A stretch of DNA of 11,000 bases from Glandiceps talaboti. Taxonomy: Eukaryota > Hemichordata > Enteropneusta > Spengelidae. The first letter of the stretch is position 1. The number at the start of each line of letters is the position of its first letter. A program made the position numbers and the translations under genes. Under the pieces are notes generated by a model, which was not told the origin of the DNA, did no database searches, and saw only the letters and a program-made list of their open reading frames with translations. The DNA lies in assembly GCF_964340395.1 (NCBI RefSeq), contig NC_135569.1, positions 989,001-1,000,000 of the forward strand, written 5' to 3'. Of the stretch, positions 6,760 to 11,000 are shown piece by piece.

Positions 6760-7086
6760 ATGGCAACCACAATTTTGGTGAAAGTAAGTAATGAACTTCC
6801 CTGACTCTTGGCTATATCCTTGTAGTCAGGTACAAGACTTTCATACATAAACATTACCTAGTTTATATTGACTCAGTATGACCTAGTTTTTAACAACTAG
6901 TAGATCGTGAACCCATTACATGTCAACGAAGACTGGCTTCTTGTTCTGACCAATCACTCTGCAGTTCCTGCCACAGGAACTTTGGTTTCTTCAGGAAAAG
7001 GGAAACGGACATTCCCACAATTGAAAAATTTAATAGTTTCCTGCAAAATGCCAAATCTAAAATTAACCCAGACTGATGTGACGTGA
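6760..7086 (+). CDS. Possible small two-exon gene, 68 codons, unrecognised
   Basis: This model is inferred and I do not recognise the product. Exon 1 (6760-6783) is ATG plus seven codons (MATTILVK). The ATG is in good context (A at -3, G at +4), and exon 1 ends exactly at a consensus donor GTAAGT (6784). A phase-0 acceptor TAG at 6901-6903 opens a 60-codon frame ending in TGA at 7084-7086. The predicted intron is 120 bases. Exon 2 encodes NEDWLLVLTNHSAVPATGTL and then SSGKGKRTFPQLKN, a balanced composition unlike the surrounding AT-rich translations. An AATAAA lies at 7201-7206. Against this, TTTTGGTGAAAGTAA in exon 1 resembles a decayed monomer of the local repeat family, the acceptor has a weak pyrimidine tract, and the polyadenylation signal is inside a repeat. 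Confidence 0.25.
6963..6981. repeat. Hairpin, 8-bp perfect stem, 3-nt loop
   Basis: AGTTCCTG at 6963-6970, loop CCA, CAGGAACT at 6974-6981. It lies within the second exon of the candidate gene at 6760-7086. It is GC-richer and tighter than the other hairpins here. Confidence 0.65.
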
Positions 7087-7123
7087 CATATGAAAGGAAA
7101 TATGATGATTTATCTGTCTTTAA

Positions 7124-7361
7124 AGTGTATGCCGGGGTTCAGAGAAAGATTCAAAATGGAAACAGAAATAGTGATGTCAGTGTATGGGAGTGTATCCTGC
7201 AATAAAGTTTTAATAATAAAAATAATAATTAGCTACTGTAAGGAGACATTGTCACAATAATGAGTATCATTTCTATAATTCCAGTCTAAAATACAGTTGG
7301 AATGTGCCAAAAATTTACAGATAACAAGAATTTTGGTCAAATAATTTTGGCAGGAAAAATA
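7124..7361 (+). repeat. Dispersed repeat, copy 2, with an extra 49-bp segment
   Basis: It aligns to 3526-3718 from AGTGTATGCC to the end of the E2F-type block, which here is decayed to TTTTGGCAGGAAAA. After TAGTGATGTCA this copy has 49 bases (7180-7228) absent from copy 1. That segment includes AATAAA and a TAATAATAAAAATAATAA tail. The monomer at 7277-7361 is nearly identical to 3636-3718. Confidence 0.9.
7201..7206 (+). terminator. Candidate polyadenylation signal AATAAA
   Basis: It lies about 115 bases beyond the stop codon at 7084-7086 and could end a transcript of the 6760-7086 model. It is followed by an A/T-rich TAATAATAAAAATAATAA run. It sits inside the 49-bp segment specific to this repeat copy, so it may belong to an inserted element. 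Confidence 0.25.
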
Positions 7362-7420
7362 GAGTCATAAATCCAATCACTGTTATTAAGCAAGAAATTC
7401 ATAGCTAGGGAAATTTTCTT

Positions 7421-7783
7421 TGATTACAGTCTAAATTACAGTTGAAATGTGCCAAAAATTTACAGATAACAAGAATTTTGGTCAAATAATTTTGGCTGGA
7501 AAATATAAAGTCTAAAATACAGTTGAAATGTGCCAAAAATTTACAAAAACGAAGAATTTTTGTAATTATTTTGGTGGAAAGTAACATAATTGTCTAAAAT
7601 AACGTTGAAATGTATCTAAAAGTTATAAACTGAAAGAATTGTCAAATAATTTTGGCAGAAAATTACACAATTTATCAATGCACAACTACTAGTTATATGA
7701 CTCCAGTCTAAGTAAAGTTGAGTTGTGACAAAAATTCACAGAAAAACAAGAATTTTTGTTGAATGATTTTGGCGGGAAGTCCT
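7421..7783 (+). repeat. Array of E2F-motif monomers (4 copies)
   Basis: Monomers have AGTCTAAA-like starts at 7428, 7509, 7591 and 7705. The first three form a tandem array with 81-82 bp steps; the fourth is 114 bp on, like the long spacing in the 6089-6550 array. Shared blocks are CAGTTGAAATGTGCCAAAAA, TTTACAGATAACAAGAATTT and AATAATTTTGGC. The 3' motif reads GGCTGGAAAA, GGTGGAAAG, GGCAGAAAA and finally GGCGGGAAG (7771-7779), so only the last keeps the CpG. The monomer at 7277-7361 is the next copy upstream. Confidence 0.9.
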
Positions 7784-8211
7784 ATGGTACAGAAAAGATT
7801 GCATGTATTGGAATTTTAATACCTCATTCAGCCATGTGTTTGTTCCCACAATGCATCACATTGAGAAACTTCTACTCTAAACAGCGTTGTATGATGAGAC
7901 ATACTGTTGAATACTGTAGCTCTTGCATTGTGCAATAATGCCATCAATTAAAACTGTCCAGTGAGGGAGACATCTCACACACAAATGTCCTGTCTGTCAC
8001 TTTGTTTGACATTGGCAGGATCCAGACCAGTGTAAATTCTTTCATAGAATCAAAATTCCCAGGGTTTTTTAGGAGACATGTCTTTATCTGTAACTTACCT
8101 TAGGAGTAATTGTAATGTGCTATCTACAAGTAAGTGAGGCTGGTATATAAAACCAATGTATTTGATCTGATACTCACCACACACTTTCACTCCTGATGTT
8201 CATCAGAATCT
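7784..8211. other. Unique stretch, no gene called; isolated splice- and TATA-like motifs
   Basis: A plus-strand open frame runs out of the last monomer to 7938 (no ATG at its start). Consensus donor-like GTAAGT occurs on the plus strand at 8130-8135 and, as AGGTAAGT, on the minus strand at 8100-8093. A TATATAAAA lies at 8144-8152. I cannot connect them into a gene model. Confidence 0.45.
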
Positions 8212-8223
8212 GACAGACAGACA

Positions 8224-8375
8224 CATACATACATACATACATACATACATACATACATACATACATACATGCATACATACATACATACATACATACATAC
8301 ATACATACATACATACATACATACATACATACATACATACATACATACATACATACATACATACATACATACATA
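8224..8375 (+). repeat. (CATA)n microsatellite, 38 units with one CATG
   Basis: There are eleven CATA units, one CATG at 8268-8271, then twenty-six CATA units. The frame is unbroken across the interruption, so the CATG is a point substitution. Confidence 0.97.
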
Positions 8376-8402
8376 CAAACGTAAACTCACATACGCGCAA
8401 AA

Positions 8403-8452
8403 CGCAAACAAAATTTCAAAATCGAAGCGCAAACAAAATTTCAAAAATCAAA
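8403..8452 (+). repeat. 25-bp direct duplication between microsatellites
   Basis: CGCAAACAAAATTTCAAAA begins at 8403 and 8428. The first copy continues into TCGAAG and the second into ATCAAA. A shorter CGCAAAA lies just upstream at 8397. The island is CpG-containing, unlike the repeats around it. Confidence 0.8.
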
Positions 8453-8499
8453 CCACACACACGCTTGCACACACGCACGCACGCATACATACATACACA

Positions 8500-8506
<7 letters not shown>

Positions 8507-8552
<46 letters not shown>
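8507..8552 (+). repeat. (AC)23 microsatellite
   Basis: A pure AC run of 46 bases, followed within 20 bases by (AT)6 at 8569-8580. Both tracts alternate purine and pyrimidine. Confidence 0.97.
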
Positions 8553-8557
<5 letters not shown>

Positions 8558-8700
8558 TTCATACATACATATATATATATAGGTTTTATTTGTGTTTCAC
8601 GGCCACCAGCCCAAATGCAAAGGTGGATGCATCTGAAAAAAAAGTGGTATTAACAAAAACAGTTGAAAAGATAAATACAATTTGAAAGACTCTGAAAATA

Positions 8701-8755
8701 CATACATACATACATACATACATACATACATACATACATACATACATACATACAT

Positions 8756-8790
<35 letters not shown>

Positions 8791-8937
8791 TACATACATA
8801 CATACACACATACATACATACACACACACACACATACATACATACATACATACACACATACATACATACACACACACACACACATACATACATACATACA
8901 CACATACATACATACACACACACACACATACATACAT

Positions 8938-8974
<37 letters not shown>

Positions 8975-8990
8975 TACACACATACATACA
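8701..8990 (+). repeat. (CATA)18 followed by alternating CA and CATA blocks
   Basis: Pure CATA at 8701-8772 is followed by (CA)9 at 8773-8790. Short CATA and CA blocks then alternate in a roughly repeating order to about 8990. The repeating order suggests duplication of whole CA+CATA modules on top of slippage. Confidence 0.9.
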
Positions 8991-9068
8991 TTCATACATA
9001 CATACATACATACATACATGCATGCATACATACATACATACATACATACATACATACATACATACATA

Positions 9069-9136
9069 CATGCATGCATGCATGCATGCATGCATGCATG
9101 CATGCATACATGCATGCATGCATGCATGCATGCATG
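9069..9136 (+). repeat. (CATG)9-CATA-(CATG)7 self-complementary tract
   Basis: Nine CATG units (9069-9104), one CATA, seven CATG units (9109-9136). CATG is its own reverse complement, so the tract can fold back on itself. A smaller CATGCATG lies at 9017-9024. It probably arose from the flanking CATA by A to G change and expansion. Confidence 0.95.
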
Positions 9137-9223
9137 CATACATACATACATACATACATACATACATACATACATACATACATGCATACACATAGGTACA
9201 CAGAGATAGATAGATAGGCAGAC

Positions 9224-9226
<3 letters not shown>

Positions 9227-9270
<44 letters not shown>
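9227..9270 (+). repeat. (GACA)11 microsatellite
   Basis: Eleven pure GACA units close the block and are preceded by a short GATA run (9204-9216). The same motif occurs three times at the other edge (8212-8223). Confidence 0.95.
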
Positions 9271-9278
9271 TTTCAGAG

Positions 9279-9404
9279 TTTGAGGGGCCAGATAAAATAC
9301 AGGGATAAACAAGGTAATTTTATTCAGTATGAGGGGTGAATTGAGGAGTGGGATAAAAAACATCTATGGTAAAGGGGATCTGGGGAGTAATTTGAGGGGT
9401 GGAG
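9279..9404 (+). repeat. G-rich degenerate repeats (TTTGAGGGG-type)
   Basis: TTTGAGGGG at 9279, ATTGAGGAG at 9340 and TTTGAGGGG at 9391, with ATGAGGGGTG at 9329. The first two are followed by GGGATAAA or AGATAAA. Several GGGG runs occur on one strand in about 125 bp. These are loose relics, not a clean tandem array. Confidence 0.45.
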
Positions 9405-9940
9405 ACTTAAAATTAGACCCACTCAATGATGCATTTATTATGTATCCTTTTTATGTACCAGTACAGGAATAACCCAAATTGAATTTGCTATTAAAATAAT
9501 CAGGATTTGACATGATTATTTGAAGCAAGGAAAGTCACCATAGCAGTTGATTTATACTGTTATTATAAGCTACTGGATACTTCCACCACATGCATTTCAT
9601 AAATTCTCCAGACTTTATCCCCAATGATTAATACAGTAGTGTGGGTTGCACCGACTACCAGCTTCTGTTCAGCTTGTCAAAAAAAAAAACAAGAGAGCTT
9701 TCTGTATGAAAGAAATAATGTATGCATCCTGAAATGAGATCTCACCATCACCAAGTCCTGTTTCTGTTTATCATCTGTGGAAGAAGAAAAAATAAACTTT
9801 CAAAACTTTTGCATAGTTTTAGGTTTTGTGTGCTGGAGTGTTTGATATGTGATGTCAGCGCTATAATTGATGGCTGGAATGTCTTAGAGAAGCAGACTTT
9901 AACTGGCATGGTGTTACAAATATTTTAATTTCACCGACCC
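9405..9940. other. No gene called; two adjacent small hairpins
   Basis: CTTGT/ACAAG with an A-rich loop (9673-9693) is followed by CTTTC-TGTAT-GAAAG (9698-9712). A plus-strand frame with ATG at 9722 stays open to 9928 (68 codons). Its composition includes LFLFIICGRRKNKLSKLLHS, but no splice or polyadenylation signal supports it. Confidence 0.4.
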
Positions 9941-10245
9941 CCACCACAAAGGGTAGAAATAACAAACGGAAGGTATCTAAAAGTCATTTGCATGATGATT
10001 TTCCCACATGGTCTGGTCTGTAGGAGCAGAAATTTATGGGCTGGGAAAAATTTAGCCAAGAAGGTCAGAGTGTAATATTGACGGATTGTTTTCTAATTAT
10101 TGAGCGTAAACAGGTACTGCAGATCGTCCCTCAAATCTCTCATACACCCCTCGGGTTATAATAGTATAAGCTTACAGGCTGAGTCTCACCGGGCAAGCTG
10201 TCTAGATGGGTCACAGAGAAGTTTTGCATGTAGTGTAATTCATCA
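9941..10245. other. Unique, more CpG-containing stretch
   Basis: CpG dinucleotides become more frequent from about here to the window end than in the 5-8 kb part. No open frame or RNA gene is recognised. Confidence 0.45.
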
Positions 10246-10269
10246 TTTCCCGCCAAATGTATAAAATAG
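10246..10269 (+). promoter_or_regulatory. E2F-type site next to a TATA box, possible core promoter
   Basis: TTTCCCGCCAAA at 10246-10257 is the reverse complement of the E2F consensus form TTTGGCGGGAAA. TATAAAATAG follows at 10260-10269. If used, transcription would start near 10290. Downstream is an ATG at 10312 opening a 24-codon cysteine-rich frame ending at TAA (10384-10386), and a donor-like GTGAGG at 10387. The motif may descend from the repeat family, since TAAAATA-like sequence is also present nearby. Confidence 0.25.
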
Positions 10270-10464
10270 TTTATTTTAGTCTGTGTTTTCCTTTTAATTT
10301 GTACTTAAAACATGCATTGTGGATTGTCGAGTCATGACATACCGAGACGACAATGTGCGAATAAATGCAATTATTGTGAAAAATAAGTGAGGCGAACAGT
10401 TACTATTTGTACTTTTTTTTGGTATGTTGCAAAAGCCAAAAACATTATTCCATTCTACATTAAT

Positions 10465-10470
10465 TTTAAT
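10465..10470 (-). terminator. Candidate polyadenylation signal (ATTAAA, minus strand)
   Basis: The minus strand reads ATTAAA about 75 bases past the stop codon of the open frame ending at 10542. ATTAAA is the commonest variant of the animal polyadenylation hexamer. Confidence 0.2.
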
Positions 10471-10541
10471 ATATGGAAATATCATTAATTTAGCGAAAGT
10501 TGCAAGTTGTGGTGTTTTGATATAATGATTAGTAGTGAAAT

Positions 10542-10760
10542 TCAGTTTTTGTGTAAAAATAATTCAAGGCCTACATTGTGATAAAGTAACGGTAAAGAGA
10601 ACACTACAAGTGCATGTATTGTCTTGTTGAAGGGTTGGACAAATAATAATTTATCAAAGGTGTCACAAATATCGAAGTCTGTGGGAATTTTCTCCTCAGA
10701 GGCGTTCATCCATGAGATGGTAAAAGTGTCTGATAACACCTCAACGTGCCGCCGAAGGTC
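10542..10760 (-). CDS. Possible terminal exon, unrecognised protein
   Basis: I do not recognise the protein. The minus strand is open for 72 codons, from an acceptor-like CACATTTCTGTTGAG (AG at 10761-10760 on the minus strand, which would leave a split first codon) to TGA at 10544-10542. There is no ATG at the upstream end; the first in-frame ATG is at 10709-10707 in a poor context. The translation begins RRHVEVLSDTFTISWMNASE, continues through IPTDFDICDTFDKLLFVQPF and ends in a hydrophobic LVVFSLPLLYH stretch. Acidic, polar and aromatic residues are mixed as in real proteins, and the first half is GC-richer than its surroundings. A minus-strand ATTAAA follows the stop. It would lie inside any plus-strand transcript from the 10246-10269 promoter. 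Confidence 0.28.
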   Translation of the reverse strand, partial: DLRRHVEVLSDTFTISWMNASEEKIPTDFDICDTFDKLLFVQPFNKTIHALVVFSLPLLYHNVGLELFLHKN

Positions 10761-11000
10761 TCAACAGAAATGTGACTAAGTTTAATGTTTCAAATGGTAG
10801 CAAAAACACTTGTGTGCAATAGTTTGATCCTTGACCTCTATGCAGTTTAGTTTTTATGGCATTTCATGCATTTTGCCACCGAAAGTCAGACAGCATTTTA
10901 TTACATCGTGTCATCTCTACTGAATTGCAAACCAGGCCCATTCTTGACGTGTGTGTAAAAAAATACTGCCTGGAAAATTGGCGGGAAATTTTCGGTCACG
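10761..11000. other. Window end, unique sequence with one E2F-like site
   Basis: No gene is recognised. ATTGGCGGGAAA at 10977-10988 differs from the repeat-borne E2F motif at one base. It lies upstream of the minus-strand open frame at 10542-10760. Confidence 0.4.

Larger units (their letters stand above)
8212..9270 (+). repeat. Composite microsatellite block, about 1.06 kb
   Basis: In order: (GACA)3; (CATA)11-CATG-(CATA)26; a short non-repetitive island; CA/CATA mix with (AC)23; (TA)6; a 120-bp unique island (8581-8700); (CATA)18; alternating CA and CATA blocks to about 8990; CATA with CATG; (CATG)9-CATA-(CATG)7; CATA; GATA; (GACA)11. GACA occurs at both edges. Long open frames of YVCM/HTYI-type four-residue repeats cross it on both strands because a 4-bp unit without a stop reads open in every frame. 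They are not genes. Exact copy numbers in such DNA depend on assembly. Confidence 0.97.

Noticed and set aside
7405-7587. Minus-strand open frame with an internally repeated peptide (KFLAHFNC)
   Set aside because: The internal repetition is the 81-bp monomer read twice; 81 is a multiple of 3, so the frame repeats. It is repeat DNA, not a gene.
7756-7938. Plus-strand 60-codon frame
   Set aside because: It begins inside the last E2F-motif monomer with a TTG start, and nothing supports splicing or a transcript end.
8144-8152. TATATAAAA as a core promoter
   Set aside because: The TATA match is good, but it is followed within about 60 bases by the microsatellite block and has no first exon or ATG context. 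AT-rich DNA gives such matches often.
8174-9363. Long open frames on both strands with YVCM, HTYI or CLSV repeats
   Set aside because: They are translations of CATA, CA, CATG and GACA microsatellites, open in every frame because the units lack stops. No splice or start context supports them.
9722-9928. 68-codon frame starting with ATG
   Set aside because: The length is within chance for this window. No splice, promoter or polyadenylation signal fits, and the composition is not distinctive.
10294-10485. Minus-strand 63-codon frame
   Set aside because: It lies downstream of the more convincing 10542-10760 frame and its composition is typical of AT-rich non-coding DNA.
1-11000. tRNA, rRNA or snRNA genes
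   Set aside because: I looked for GGTTCGA-type B boxes with matching acceptor stems and for rRNA-like blocks on both strands and saw none. A covariance-model scan would be decisive.
1-11000. Retrotransposon or DNA-transposon protein domains
   Set aside because: No reverse transcriptase, integrase or transposase motif is visible in any frame. The repeats here are short and non-coding.

Overview
This window looks like non-coding, repeat-rich nuclear DNA from an animal, most likely a marine invertebrate. The evidence is that it is strongly AT-rich, has no long open reading frame outside tandem repeats, and has no operon-like spacing. It carries about 1 kb of mixed tetranucleotide and dinucleotide microsatellites and many short-period minisatellites. 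Repeat copies differ by CpG to TpG/CpA changes, which suggests germline CpG methylation. The phylum cannot be settled by eye. Nothing looks bacterial, viral or plasmid-like, and I recognise no conserved gene family.

Layout. 1-700: AT-rich DNA holding a three-copy degenerate direct repeat (264-700). 700-1710: no recognised gene; a 38-bp tandem repeat (1224-1312) and a possible minus-strand terminal exon (1415-1653) with a membrane-anchor-like C-terminus. 1714-2217: a 37-bp minisatellite with 13 cores in perfect register and a mostly alternating two-monomer pattern. 2544-2640: a TG microsatellite. 2640-3520: AT-rich DNA with several perfect hairpins. 3526-3718 and 7124-7361: two copies of one dispersed repeat. 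3902-4567: three tandem duplications (24/25 bp, about 168 bp, 34 bp). 4676-5129: two adjacent open frames that look like a frameshifted coding relic. 5293-5621: a 34-bp tandem repeat followed by two inverted repeats. 6089-6550 and 7277-7783: degenerate monomers (spacing about 81 or 112 bp) of an AT-rich family that ends in TTTGGCGGGAAA, an E2F-type site. 6760-7206: a possible tiny two-exon gene. 8212-9270: a composite microsatellite of CATA, CA, TA, CATG, GATA and GACA. 9279-11000: more CpG-containing unique DNA with two E2F-like sites, a TATA box and a possible minus-strand terminal exon (10542-10760).

The gene candidates are all weak. They rest on open frames, splice-like and polyadenylation-like signals and residue composition, not on homology, and no joint function can be inferred. 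The best-supported content is the repeat architecture. The most interesting points are the repeat family that carries E2F-type motifs, the two-monomer 37-bp minisatellite, and four short gene-like segments that are easy to test with transcript data. I saw no sign of an undescribed multi-gene system.
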